Source of the DNA: Paenibacillus mucilaginosus 3016
GTDB lineage: Bacteria > Bacillota > Bacilli > Paenibacillales > NBRC-103111
Direction: 5' to 3'
NCBI RefSeq assembly: GCF_000250655.1
Contig: NC_016935.1
Span: 3,986,001-4,050,000 of the forward strand
Length of the DNA stretch: 64,000 nt
The stretch's first letter is position 1; each line of letters starts with the position of its first letter. The notes beneath the pieces are model-generated. The model was not told the origin of the DNA. It made no database searches and saw nothing but the letters and a program-made list of their open reading frames with translations. A program made the translations under genes and the position numbers. Of the stretch, positions 55,044-63,895 are shown one piece after another.

Positions 55044-55829
55044 GTGGAGACGGTTTATCAGGAAATCGATGCGGTTATAGCGAAAATGCAGGCGGCTTTA
55101 GAGGAGAAGCGGGAACAACATCCCGATCATTACGCCAAATATCCCATGCAGCTGATGACCACAGCAGAGGATCAGGCGCTCCGCAGCGTTACCGGCACAT
55201 GGAGTCTGCCTGAGGAATACTTGTACTTCTTGAAGCATTATGTCCCCGAATCGGTATCCTGGAGTACGGACGAATATATGAACATGGATATTTATGGTGC
55301 CAAGGATCTCCTGCAAGGGCAGTCGGGGTACAATTATAATCATGTTACGGATGAAGTCATTGCGGACTGGCCGAGGGACTATCTGGTCATTGCTTCGGAT
55401 GAAGGCGATCCCTATTGTATCGATCTCTCGAGAGGGGATACGGTTATTTATACCGCGGTACATGGAGCAGGATCGTGGGATTTCTCCGTTGCTTACGACA
55501 ATCTGTTAGAGTTTCTTCATAGTATGCTGCGGCCGGCAAGTACCGGGGAGTGGGAGGACGGTGCGGATGAACCATATGACTACTGCCATGTTTATATTAC
55601 CGGACCAGGCACCGACAAGATCAAAACATGGGTGTTCATCAAAAAAAGGTTCTCCTGCGATTATGCACAAGCGAAAACCTATCTGGAGGCGGCTCCTCTG
55701 CTAGTCTATAAGGGCCTTGACTCGGGTGCGGTTAAACTGGTGGACGAACTGAAGAGCATCGGAGCGGACTATGAACTGCGCCAGATTAGTCAGGACGAAT
55801 TCTTAGGCATCGGAAGCTATAGATCATAG
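55044..55829 (+). CDS. SMI1/KNR4 (SUKH) protein with a ribosomal L7/L12-like C-terminal domain
   Basis: A 261-residue protein. Residues ~35-165 form a SUKH domain (WSLPEEYLYFLKHY, IASDEGDPYCIDLS), the fold used by many immunity proteins. Residues ~180-250 (HVYITGPGTDKIKTWVFIKK, then YAQAKTYLEAAPLLVYKGLD and ELKSIGADYELRQ) match the pattern of the L7/L12 C-terminal domain very well, including the spacing of the alpha/beta elements. The GTG at 55044 behind AAGTGGTGAT is preferred. It follows the broken gene by 35 nt. Role unknown; immunity or adaptor function is inferred. Confidence 0.8.
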   Translation: METVYQEIDAVIAKMQAALEEKREQHPDHYAKYPMQLMTTAEDQALRSVTGTWSLPEEYLYFLKHYVPESVSWSTDEYMNMDIYGAKDLLQGQSGYNYNHVTDEVIADWPRDYLVIASDEGDPYCIDLSRGDTVIYTAVHGAGSWDFSVAYDNLLEFLHSMLRPASTGEWEDGADEPYDYCHVYITGPGTDKIKTWVFIKKRFSCDYAQAKTYLEAAPLLVYKGLDSGAVKLVDELKSIGADYELRQISQDEFLGIGSYRS

Positions 55830-55840
55830 TATGGACAGAA

Positions 55841-55883
55841 GCGTGAGACTCTGAAGAATGATCATCGGAGCTCACGTTTTTTT
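55841..55883 (+). terminator. Terminator after the SUKH gene
   Basis: CGTGAG and CTCACG pair across a longer loop that itself contains ACTC / GGAG complementarity; TTTTTTT follows. Confidence 0.7.
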
Positions 55884-56036
55884 GATTTGAAGACTGGGGG
55901 AAAGGAGCCTATTATAAAGGGACTTTTGATCGGATTTGTTGGGTGGTATTTGAAGACAGCTGCATTATAATCAAACGTATCGTGTGGGCGTATCAGGTTC
56001 TCCGATAGGGTAAAAGTCAATAAGGAGGCGTTATTC

Positions 56037-57392
56037 ATGACCATTTTCCAATTTCCACCGGACTTCCGCTGGGGAGTCGCTACCGCCGCATACCAAATCG
56101 AAGGCGCAACCCAAGAGGATGGGCGAGGGCTGTCCATCTGGGATACGTTCGCCAGAACGCCGGGCAAGGTACTGAATGGGGATAACGGCGACGTTGCCTG
56201 CGACAGCTACCACCGCTGGACAGAGGATATTGCGCTGATGAAGCAGCTCGGCGTGACGATGTACCGCTTCTCCATCGCTTGGCCGCGCATATATCCGAAT
56301 GGAACGGGCGAGGTGAATGAGAAGGGCCTCGAATTCTACGAGACCTTCGTGGACGCGCTGCTGGAGGCGGGGATCGAGCCGCTCTGCACGCTGTACCATT
56401 GGGATCTGCCGCAGAAGCTGCAGGACAGCGGGGGCTGGACGAACCGGGAGACGATCGATGCCTTCGTCCATTATTCGGAGACGGTATTCAAGCGTCTGAA
56501 CGGCAAGATCAAGAACTGGATCACGTTTAACGAACCGTGGTGCGTCTCCTTCCTCTCCCATGAACTCGGCGCGCACGCACCGGGCTGGACCGATTTTCAG
56601 GCCGCGCTGGATGTGGCGCATCACCTGCTGGTGGCCCACGGCCGCACGGTGCGCCGGTTCCGGGAGCTGGGCATGGCAGGAGCGATCGGCTACGCGCCGA
56701 ACACCGAATGGTTCGTGCCTTACAGCCGGAGCGAGGCAGACCTGCAGGCCGCGAAGCGCCGTCACGACTACTTCAATACTTGGTTCTTCGAGCCGGTGTT
56801 CCGGGGCAGCTATCCGCAGGAGCAGACGGCCCACTATGAGTCCAAGGGCTTCAAGCTGAACATTCAGCCGGGCGACATGGAGGATATCTCCCAGCCGATC
56901 GACTTCGTAGGCATCAACTATTATACGGGCGGTGTGGCCAAGGATGCGCCGGGGCAGGGCATCTTGGATATTGAGGTGGTCGATACGGAGATGGAGAAGA
57001 CGGACTTCGACTGGAACGTCTATCCCGAGGGCTTCTACCAGGTGCTCCGCTGGGTGAAGGATACCTATGGCGATATCCCGATCTTCATCACGGAGAACGG
57101 CGCCTGCTACGAGGCGGAGAAGAAGGACGGCAGGGTGAAGGACCGCAGGCGCACGCAGTTCCTGCGCCGTCATCTGATCGCGCTGCACCGTGCTATCGAG
57201 TCGGGCGTGAATGTGAAAGGGTACATGCAGTGGTCTCTGCTCGATAACTTTGAGTGGGCTTACGGCTACACCAAGCCGTTCGGACTCGTTCATGTGGACT
57301 TCCGCACGCTGGAGCGGACACCCAAAGAAAGCTTCTATTGGTATCGCAGCGTCGCGCGAAACAACTGGTTCTCGACGAATGACGAATACTAG
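56037..57392 (+). CDS. bglA: Beta-glucosidase A, GH1
   Basis: A 451-residue cytoplasmic TIM-barrel beta-glucosidase, similar over its whole length to Paenibacillus polymyxa BglA. The start MTIFQFPPDFRWGVATAAYQ, acid/base Glu166 in TFNEPW, nucleophile Glu353 in ITENGA and the closing WSLLDNFEWAYGY are all as in the family. AAGGAGG precedes the ATG. It would split cellobiose or other beta-glucosides after import. Not a phospho-beta-glucosidase, because the Ser/Lys/Tyr phosphate site near the C-terminus is not seen. Confidence 0.95.
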   Translation: MTIFQFPPDFRWGVATAAYQIEGATQEDGRGLSIWDTFARTPGKVLNGDNGDVACDSYHRWTEDIALMKQLGVTMYRFSIAWPRIYPNGTGEVNEKGLEFYETFVDALLEAGIEPLCTLYHWDLPQKLQDSGGWTNRETIDAFVHYSETVFKRLNGKIKNWITFNEPWCVSFLSHELGAHAPGWTDFQAALDVAHHLLVAHGRTVRRFRELGMAGAIGYAPNTEWFVPYSRSEADLQAAKRRHDYFNTWFFEPVFRGSYPQEQTAHYESKGFKLNIQPGDMEDISQPIDFVGINYYTGGVAKDAPGQGILDIEVVDTEMEKTDFDWNVYPEGFYQVLRWVKDTYGDIPIFITENGACYEAEKKDGRVKDRRRTQFLRRHLIALHRAIESGVNVKGYMQWSLLDNFEWAYGYTKPFGLVHVDFRTLERTPKESFYWYRSVARNNWFSTNDEY

Positions 57393-57435
57393 AGCGGCGG
57401 CATCGCTTAAGGCGGTGGACTTGCTGTCAAACCGT

Positions 57436-57471
57436 AAGGGCCGGGGCGAAAATGCTGCCTCGGCCTTTTTT
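57436..57471 (+). terminator. Terminator of bglA
   Basis: AAGGGCCGGGGC and GCCTCGGCCTT form a slightly imperfect stem followed by TTTTT. Confidence 0.75.
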
Positions 57472-57582
57472 GTATTCGAAAGGAGCTGCGGTCATGAAGA
57501 GCTGGAGAGATTATGGTAGAATATGGACAAGGGATGATATCATCCGACCGAGTACATCCAGTTCGAAAGTGAGCGGAACAAT

Positions 57583-58950
57583 ATGGCCCATAAGTGGAAT
57601 AGGATCCGAGAGAAGATTGCATCCAATGATGCCGGTGCAAGAAGCATTTATGAGAAATTCGGCCGTGAAATCTATGCCGTGGCCAAACGGGGGGAGCCTG
57701 ATCCGGAACCTCACCGCTCCCTGAAGGCAGTCCTTGATCGTGCAAAGACTTATAATGTGCCGCAGGCGATGATCGACCGCGCACTGGAGAAAGCCCAAGG
57801 CGGAAGCGAGGAAATCTATGAAGAGATCCGCTTTGAAGGCTTCGGGGGTGACGGCACGAAGGTTATTGTCGAGGCACTGACCCGGAATGTGAACCGTACG
57901 GCTTCCGAAGTGCGCGATGCTTTCGAGATGAGCGGCATAAGCCTGGGTGAGAGCGGTTCCGTGGATTACATGTTCGACGCGATGGGGGTGATCGGCCAGA
58001 CCGGCTTAAGCTTCGAAGAAGCGTATGAACTTCTCAGCGATTCGCCGGTAAGGGATTATTACTTCATCGAAGAGGACGATACGGTGATCATTCTCTGCCC
58101 TTTGGAGGAATTCCATGTTATGCAGGAAGTGCTCCAGAACGCCGGCGCAGCGGAATTCACCATGGTCGAGCAGACGATGGAAGCCCAGCACTGTATTACT
58201 CTGCCGGCTTACGCGAAGGCTCAGTTCGAGAGCATGATCAACGCCCTCGAGAATCTGGAAGAGGTGCAGCAGGTCTATCACAACGTGGATTTGGATGAGG
58301 AAGATCAGGAGGAGGTGATTGAACCTTCGTATATCATGTCGGATGAAGAGCAAGCAGTATTCAGTACCATCATCTCAGCGATCGAACAAGTGAAGCGTTA
58401 TTCATACGAAGGCTCCATGACCCTCACCGGTCCGGATACCGATCTGATCATGTTCATGGAAGGCGATATTCACCTCAAACCTGAGTTCGCTCTGCATTCC
58501 AAATCGTCCTTTCAATCGGGTGATAAGGAAGTGGAGCAGGAAATAAGGGAGGTCCAAGGAAAAGCCTACTCGAGGGATCATATAACAGGAGAGTGGATCG
58601 TTAGCGAGGGGCTGGGTGAAAGTGCAGCACAAGAAAGCTTGACCAAGTACTTCTCCCGTGAAAATGTAGAAGCGATCCAAGATATACAACTGGAGACATC
58701 AGGGAGCGAGATCCGTATCGAGATCGAATACGACGTGCAAAAATATGATAGAATCGTACAAAAACATCGAACAGCGCCCAAAACCGTTGCAGCGAAACAG
58801 CATTTCAAGATCAATTCAACAACCATGCTGCCGACTTCTGCCCTTTTGGAGATGGAATCCGATGACGGGGATGGAATCATAAGCTTGAATACTGAAATTA
58901 CTTATACATATAACGGGACATCAAGGGAAATCGTGCCACCGATCGGATAA
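57583..58950 (+). CDS. YebC/PmpR family protein with an extra ~215-residue C-terminal domain
   Basis: A 455-residue protein. Residues 1 to about 238 are a complete YebC protein of the YeeI type (MAHKWNRIREKIASNDAGAR, EIRFEGFGGDGTKVIVEALT, NRTASEVRDAF), which normally ends near VYHNVDL. Here the frame runs on through an acidic linker (DEEDQEEVIEP) into a domain with YEGSMTLTGPDTDLIMFMEG, DHITGEWIVSEGL and repeating beta-strands, resembling the LolA/LppX-like lipid-binding fold of DUF6612-type lipoproteins but without signal peptide. The ribosome site (AGTGAGCGG) is weak. YebC proteins bind the ribosome or act as regulators in the cytoplasm. Confidence 0.85.
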   Translation: MAHKWNRIREKIASNDAGARSIYEKFGREIYAVAKRGEPDPEPHRSLKAVLDRAKTYNVPQAMIDRALEKAQGGSEEIYEEIRFEGFGGDGTKVIVEALTRNVNRTASEVRDAFEMSGISLGESGSVDYMFDAMGVIGQTGLSFEEAYELLSDSPVRDYYFIEEDDTVIILCPLEEFHVMQEVLQNAGAAEFTMVEQTMEAQHCITLPAYAKAQFESMINALENLEEVQQVYHNVDLDEEDQEEVIEPSYIMSDEEQAVFSTIISAIEQVKRYSYEGSMTLTGPDTDLIMFMEGDIHLKPEFALHSKSSFQSGDKEVEQEIREVQGKAYSRDHITGEWIVSEGLGESAAQESLTKYFSRENVEAIQDIQLETSGSEIRIEIEYDVQKYDRIVQKHRTAPKTVAAKQHFKINSTTMLPTSALLEMESDDGDGIISLNTEITYTYNGTSREIVPPIG

Positions 58951-59040
58951 CTCACATCCCATGCTTCTTGTCATGCTGTAATCGGAGTATGCTGCTCTTG
59001 GCATAGCGGAGGATTCGAGCGCACACAGGTGCAAAAACGA

Positions 59041-59066
59041 CGAAGCCCTGGCCGGACCGGCCAGGG
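59041..59066 (-). terminator. Terminator after the stalk-domain gene
   Basis: CCCTGGCC and GGCCAGGG form a stem just past the stop at 59080. TTTTT follows within 12 bases on the reverse strand. Confidence 0.65.
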
Positions 59067-59079
59067 TTGTTGAAGGTTG

Positions 59080-59697
59080 TTATTTGAGTTTATACCGGTA
59101 GAAATAATCCGCGGACATCTTCTTGATCGCGGCTTCCTTGCCTTCTTCCATCTTATATGGAAGTGAGATGGAATCGGCAAAAACGGTCGTCTTGTGGATA
59201 CCCTTCTTCTTGTTCAACAGCTCGGTATCCGAAGTCAGGACGGTTTGGTCCTTGTTCAACTGCTCCAGCGTAAAGATCGGCTCCCGATCCAAATCCTCCG
59301 GGTCTGATAAACAATTTCAAGATTGATGGAACCGAGATAGCGCGAGCTGTCTAGCGCTGTCATGATCTCGTATTTGGGTTCGGCCGAGAGGAGCTCCACG
59401 CCCTCATTCTGCAGCAGAGGATAACTTGCTTTCGGAAGATTGAAATGGATTGCTTGTACGGTACCATCCCAAGTGACTTCATAGCCGAGCGCCTCACTGA
59501 CCAGCCGGAGAGGGACATACGTCTTCTCATTATAGAGAATCGGAGAGTCGTTCGAGGTGTCGATCAGCCGGCCGTTATCGACCAGCTTGAAATGAGGAAC
59601 GAGCTGGGCGGCTACGTTAGCCGCGGCCCCTTGTACCGTATAAAGGTGTGAGCATAAGTGCTGCCAACAGTATGGCCGCCGTTTTTTTCTTCTTCAA
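59080..59697 (-). pseudogene. Secreted protein with copper-amine-oxidase-type stalk domain, two frameshifts
   Basis: From a TTG at 59697 behind AGGAGG, a signal peptide (KKKKTAAILLAALMLTPL) leads into a copper amine oxidase N-terminal-like domain (DSPILYNEKTYVPLRLVSEA, LGYEVTWDG), a cell-wall-associated stalk module common in Paenibacillus. One base too many near 59634 and one too few near 59307 break the frame. The last 70 codons (REPIFTLEQLNKDQTVL) end at 59080. The total of ~205 residues would be normal. Both indels are single bases, so error is possible. Confidence 0.7.
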
Positions 59698-60052
59698 ATT
59701 GCTGTGCCTCCTAAGATGTATGTAAGGATCCCGTGCATTCAAGGGACTATTGTCAATCTTAGAATCCATATAATGTATAGTCAAGGTTCGCAAGCATGAA
59801 GTTTCCAGGCTGTGTTTGGAGGATCATGATAATAATAATTGTGCTAAGCTGTTAGATGAACAAAGAATAATCCAAAAAGAAGAGTAGGGTGTTTGATCCC
59901 ATGTGGGTTTAGCCGCGGTGACGAATCTTTCGCAGGATCGGCAGCGATCCTGTATCATTTATTATGTTTTATAGTAGTAGGGATATTATGATGATAAATT
60001 ATTTTGTTTTCTTTATGAAGAATAAAAGGTAAAGCCCAAAGGAGTGGTTCCT
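59698..60052. other. Gene-free A+T-rich interval
   Basis: No coding frame seen. CAGGATCG and CGATCCTG (59933-59952) form an 8-bp hairpin with a GCAG loop, followed by A+T-rich DNA that probably carries the promoter of the GNAT gene. Confidence 0.4.
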
Positions 60053-60448
60053 ATGGATTTTCACTATAGCAGCGGCTTGTCTAGTTGTGATGACCTGTTT
60101 GAGCTGTATGATTCCGTAGACTGGAATCGTTATCTTCAATTATCAAAGGAAGAGTTAGAAAAAGCAGTAGTCCAAAGCTGGTATGTCATTAATGCGTATA
60201 AGAAAGAGAAATTAATTGGTACTGGACGCGTTATTTCAGACGGTGTGATTAATGCCTGTATCTGCGGTATCGTCGTCCATCCAAGTTATCAAAAACAAGG
60301 AATTGGATCTGAAATCGTTCGAAGGCTAGTGGATAAGTGTCGGGAAGGGAATCTACATATCCAATTGTTTTGTAGTGAAGACAACATCGCTTACTACAAA
60401 AAGCTAGGCTTCGAAGTTTTTGCAGTGGGAATGATGGACAGAAGGTAG
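60053..60448 (+). CDS. GNAT family N-acetyltransferase
   Basis: A 131-residue acetyltransferase. Motif A is ICGIVVHPSYQKQGIGSEIV, and the C-terminal part CSEDNIAYYKKLGFEVFAVG is typical. The ATG at 60053 follows AAAGGAG. The DNA is more A+T-rich than most of the window. Acceptor unknown. Confidence 0.88.
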   Translation: MDFHYSSGLSSCDDLFELYDSVDWNRYLQLSKEELEKAVVQSWYVINAYKKEKLIGTGRVISDGVINACICGIVVHPSYQKQGIGSEIVRRLVDKCREGNLHIQLFCSEDNIAYYKKLGFEVFAVGMMDRR

Positions 60449-60493
60449 CATTCTATGAATGCTGCAGTATGGAAGACACGGCGCTAAAAGTAA

Positions 60494-61081
60494 TCACTCC
60501 GAAAATCCCGCTTCTACAATCATTTTTTCAATCCCCCATTGTAACAATTGGTCAGATAGCGTTCCAGGCTTTTGACTGGCATCCTTCATCAGTACTTCGG
60601 TAAATGCTTTTTTAAATCCTAAGCGAGGATAGGCTTCCAATATTTCCTGAACTCGTTCAGACGGCAGATCTTGTATATGAAAATGTCCGATATCAAACCC
60701 CGCTCCAAAGTGGACTAATGCGATTTCAGGTCGCTTGGATTCTGCTTCAACCATCGTATGCAAAATGATAGCTTCGCGAACAATATCAAGCTTTTCCTGA
60801 GGGTAGCGGTGGGAAAGAAGAAATTCTTCCGCGGCTTTGGCTCCATCCTGTTCAAAAGAGCATCCACGATCACATGCATGCGTCAGTCCCAAGTCATGCA
60901 TGATCGCTCCAATGTAGAACAATTCCAAATCGACCTTTAATTTTTCACGTTCACCTAATAATCGACCAAAGTGATAGGTACGGCCGCAATGGTTGAAGAG
61001 AAAATCAGGTGACAGCTCTTTAACAAGCTGGGTCGCCTTTTGACATAGGGCCGAATCAGGAATGATAAGTTGGTAACTCAT
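60494..61081 (-). CDS. HD domain protein
   Basis: A 195-residue metal-dependent phosphohydrolase-like protein. The His in NHCGRTYHFG, the HD pair in IGAIMHDLGLTH and the later His in IILHTMVEA mark the HD superfamily. It resembles small proteins annotated as cyanamide hydratase-like. AAGGAGG lies six bases before the ATG at 61081. A+T-rich like the convergent GNAT gene. Confidence 0.82.
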   Translation of the reverse strand: MSYQLIIPDSALCQKATQLVKELSPDFLFNHCGRTYHFGRLLGEREKLKVDLELFYIGAIMHDLGLTHACDRGCSFEQDGAKAAEEFLLSHRYPQEKLDIVREAIILHTMVEAESKRPEIALVHFGAGFDIGHFHIQDLPSERVQEILEAYPRLGFKKAFTEVLMKDASQKPGTLSDQLLQWGIEKMIVEAGFSE

Positions 61082-61137
61082 GTGCATCCTCCTTTTCAAA
61101 TACATGAATGTTGGGAGCTCTGTCCTTGCTTTATAGG

Positions 61138-61863
61138 TTATACAGCCGGTAACCCTTTCAGCGTTTGGGCATGGCGGTAAACCTCGTCAGCTCGCAGCGG
61201 GCCGCCGTGACCCAAATAAAAGGTGTGGTGACCGGCTGAGAGTAAGCGCAGAAGCTCTTCGGCTACCCGGTGCGGATCGTCTTCGAATGGCGGGCGTATG
61301 GCGTGGCGCTTCCTCATGATGCCGCCTATCAAAATGCCTGAGGCCAAAAGATCGCCCACGACAGCTTCTTTCGACTCCAGTTCCACCGAAATAGATCCGG
61401 AGGTATGCCCAGGAGTATGGGCGGCCTTGCCGGGTATACCATAACGAGACAAATCGATGGCCTGTTTTCCGGAAATCAGTACATCCGGCGTGAATGTTTC
61501 ATAAGGCTGAAGGATGAAACCCGTTTTTAAAAACAACCGGGCAAAACGTCCCGTTGGGCAGAAGGACATCTGTTCTTCCCGGCTGTAATACTTGGCGTCG
61601 TCTTCATGGGCAAGTATGGGAGCTCCTGAGAGTTCTCGCATTCTTGCAGCACTGCCGGCATGATCAACGTGTGCGTGCGTGATGATGATGAGCTTGATAT
61701 CCTTGAAGGTCAGCTTCTCTTTCGCCAGAGTTCTTCCTATTTTCTGCTCGGAACCCGGTATTCCTGCATCGATCAAGACACACCCGTCCGGACCAAGCAG
61801 CAGATGGGCGTTAACCATGTACATCGGAAGAATGGGAATGCGGACAATTTTCACTTGATCCAT
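61138..61863 (-). CDS. MBL-fold metallo-hydrolase
   Basis: A 241-residue metallo-beta-lactamase-fold hydrolase with the metal motif ITHAHVDHAGS, the later His in HTPGHTSGS, Asp in VVGDLLASG and the final His in YLGHGGP. The ATG at 61863 follows GAGGTGG at somewhat long spacing. A TetR-type palindrome lies 27 bp upstream, between this gene and the divergent regulator, so repression by that regulator is likely. Substrate unknown. Confidence 0.86.
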   Translation of the reverse strand: MDQVKIVRIPILPMYMVNAHLLLGPDGCVLIDAGIPGSEQKIGRTLAKEKLTFKDIKLIIITHAHVDHAGSAARMRELSGAPILAHEDDAKYYSREEQMSFCPTGRFARLFLKTGFILQPYETFTPDVLISGKQAIDLSRYGIPGKAAHTPGHTSGSISVELESKEAVVGDLLASGILIGGIMRKRHAIRPPFEDDPHRVAEELLRLLSAGHHTFYLGHGGPLRADEVYRHAQTLKGLPAV

Positions 61864-61889
61864 TAAGAATGCACCACCTCTAAAAAAAT

Positions 61890-61904
61890 ACCGAACCGTT
61901 CGGT
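61890..61904. promoter_or_regulatory. TetR-type operator
   Basis: ACCGAACCGTTCGGT is a perfect 7-1-7 palindrome flanked by A and T runs (AAAAAAT / TTTTTTA), in the divergent region between the MBL and TetR genes. Its sequence resembles known TetR/AcrR sites. Confidence 0.7.
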
Positions 61905-61999
61905 TTTTTACAGCATACCAAATATTTCTCGAATAGGCCACAGAAATGTTAATATGAAACCAAATCATATTATTATCGTGACTACGGGGGTTGGCTTTC

Positions 62000-62605
62000 A
62001 TGCGTAAGGGCGAGAGGACGCGTCAGCATATTATTGAAAAATCAGCCGGATTGTTTAATCAAAAAGGGTATGCCGGCTCTTCGATACAAGACATCATAGA
62101 AGTCACCGGATTGACCAAAGGCGGCGTCTATCGGACATTTTCCAGTAAAGACGAAATTGCGCAGGAAGCGTTCGATTACAGCTTGCGGATTGTGATGGAG
62201 CAATTCTTGAAGGCTGCCGAAGAAGCGGAGACGGCGATAGACAAGATTATGGCGGTATGCGCGGTATACGAAGATCCTGTCAACCATTCTCCGATCGAGG
62301 GTGGCTGTCCTTTGCTCAACACGGCGGTGGAGGCGGATGACGGATATCTCCCTCTCAGAGAGAAAGCGGCCGCCGCGCATGGTCAATTCACAGCGTTTCT
62401 TCAAAGCATATTAGACAAGGGGATCACCAATGGGGAGCTGTCGTCAGGTCTCAATACAGAAGCTGTCGCATCATTCGTGGTTTCTTCGTTGGAAGGCGGG
62501 GTCATGGCAAGCCGACTAACCCGGGATAACAAGCACGTCGGGTTCGTGTTTCAACAGATTAAACTTGTCCTTTCGACTTATCAAAACGGTGCCACCTTCA
62601 GATAA
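62000..62605 (+). CDS. TetR family transcriptional regulator
   Basis: A 201-residue repressor. The N-terminal helix-turn-helix reads TRQHIIEKSAGLFNQKGYAG, SSIQDIIEVTGLTKGGVYRT and FSSKDEI; the C-terminal part has GGCPLLNTAVEADD, typical of the YxaF/LmrA-like group. The ATG at 62000 follows GGGGG; a TTG at 61991 is possible. It is divergent from the MBL gene with a palindromic operator between them. Confidence 0.9.
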   Translation: MRKGERTRQHIIEKSAGLFNQKGYAGSSIQDIIEVTGLTKGGVYRTFSSKDEIAQEAFDYSLRIVMEQFLKAAEEAETAIDKIMAVCAVYEDPVNHSPIEGGCPLLNTAVEADDGYLPLREKAAAAHGQFTAFLQSILDKGITNGELSSGLNTEAVASFVVSSLEGGVMASRLTRDNKHVGFVFQQIKLVLSTYQNGATFR

Positions 62606-62712
62606 GGTGACAAGCCATTTCCTTTATCCGAAAAAAATGGGCTATAGGCAAGTTACCTAGAACAGGTTTCTGCAATATGTTATCTGTATAAGCGAAAGGG
62701 GGGGGAGTGAGC

Positions 62713-63189
62713 TTGGGGAGACGAATAAAACATACTTCACGTGACGTGGATGCATTAGCGAAGCTTATGTTGGCGGAAGCGATTGGTGAAGGCGCCTTAG
62801 GGATGAACATGGTGGGAACCGTTGTGGCCAATCGGGTCGAGGCTGACTGTGATCCAGACTTCAGAGCGCTGCGTGAAATTAACCATGCGATTTATCAAAC
62901 CATACCTGGAACCGGAATTCCTCACTTTGAGCCAGTCTTAAATGGAACATTGTACACACAACGTCCCAGAGAAGAAGACCTCCAGAGAGCCAGGAATTTG
63001 TTGCATGGTTACAGGGATCCGCGAGCCAGGATGAGCTTATGGTTTTTTAACCCGAGCCCGGGAAAGAGATGGAGAGCGCCATGTTCTCCCACGATGCCAA
63101 GATCCCCTATGACAAGGTTCGTTTACGCACACAGGAATCATTGTTTCTATGTCGGTGTACCTGGCTATTGTCCAGAGTTTTATAGATAA
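62713..63189 (+). CDS. cwlJ: Cell wall hydrolase CwlJ, spore germination
   Basis: About 158 residues of the SleB/CwlJ (hydrolase_2) family, which degrades the spore cortex during germination. LAKLMLAEAIGEGALGMNMV carries the catalytic Glu, and ANRVEADC and NHCFYVG follow in order. It has no signal peptide, as in CwlJ, which reaches the coat from the mother cell. The TTG at 62713 or GTG at 62707 may start it, behind a G-rich site. It overlaps or touches the frame of the GerQ gene (TAATG). Confidence 0.9.
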   Translation: MGRRIKHTSRDVDALAKLMLAEAIGEGALGMNMVGTVVANRVEADCDPDFRALREINHAIYQTIPGTGIPHFEPVLNGTLYTQRPREEDLQRARNLLHGYRDPRARMSLWFFNPSPGKRWRAPCSPTMPRSPMTRFVYAHRNHCFYVGVPGYCPEFYR

Positions 63190-63212
63190 TGATTAAGGAG
63201 CTGAATTTTCCT

Positions 63213-63677
63213 ATGGCTTGTGGATACTACAGTTTTTATCCGACGAATAATTATTCTGGTTTTTATCCAGAATCCATCATGCGGAACAATCTCACTCAAG
63301 GCTTCCCCGCGACTATGCATTCTGGACCCGCGTATGCCCAACCCGTGGTCCCGATGGGGACGGGGCAGCAGTTTCCGACGGGTGTAGTGGAAGAATCATT
63401 TATCGAAAATATCATTCGCTTCAATAAAGGCAAGGTCGCTACGTTCTACTTCACTTACCAAGGTAACGACCAGTGGAACGCCAGAGTGTACCGCGGTCGC
63501 ATAGAAACGGCTGGTCGTGACCACATCATCATCAGCGACCCGGACAGCCTGCCATCCAGCCCCAAGGGTAAACGTCACCTGCTGCTGATGGCAAATCTGG
63601 ACTGGATAGAATTTGATGAAGAAGTGATCTATCCTCTTCCGGAGCAGCCTAAAGTCCCCCTGATGACATCGGTGTGA
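63213..63677 (+). CDS. gerQ: Spore coat protein GerQ
   Basis: A 154-residue coat protein. The N-terminal half is rich in Tyr, Gly, Pro and Asn (ACGYYSFYPTNNYSGFYPES); the conserved C-terminal half (VEESFIENIIRFNKGKVATF, then FYFTYQ and DHIIISDPD) is diagnostic of GerQ, which is crosslinked into the coat and holds CwlJ there. The ATG at 63213 is preceded by AAGGAG; an ATG at 63189 overlaps the cwlJ stop. The cwlJ-gerQ pairing is known from the Bacillus cereus group. Confidence 0.92.
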   Translation: MACGYYSFYPTNNYSGFYPESIMRNNLTQGFPATMHSGPAYAQPVVPMGTGQQFPTGVVEESFIENIIRFNKGKVATFYFTYQGNDQWNARVYRGRIETAGRDHIIISDPDSLPSSPKGKRHLLLMANLDWIEFDEEVIYPLPEQPKVPLMTSV

Positions 63678-63701
63678 GTAACGAAAAAATCGACTTGTCC
63701 C

Positions 63702-63736
63702 AAAGGATCGATCCGACTAATGGATCGATCCTTTTA
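63702..63736 (+). terminator. Terminator of the cwlJ-gerQ unit
   Basis: A perfect 12-bp stem AAGGATCGATCC / GGATCGATCCTT with a 7-base loop, followed by TTATT. Confidence 0.85.
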
Positions 63737-63895
63737 TTATACTTTTGTTATCTGATGCCCGTGGTGAAAAAAGGGTCCTTGTACGGAGCTGCTGCGCACA
63801 ATCCGGGTTGGATAGATCTGCATATTCTGTTGTGTTGTAAGTGAGTTCACTCAAGGAAATGATCTCCTGGCATTTATGATATTTATTAGGAGGGA

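Noticed and set aside
56031..57293. 420-codon frame on the reverse strand opposite bglA
   Set aside because: It is the antisense shadow of a clearly conserved GH1 gene; its composition is skewed to Arg, Leu and Pro and it matches no family.
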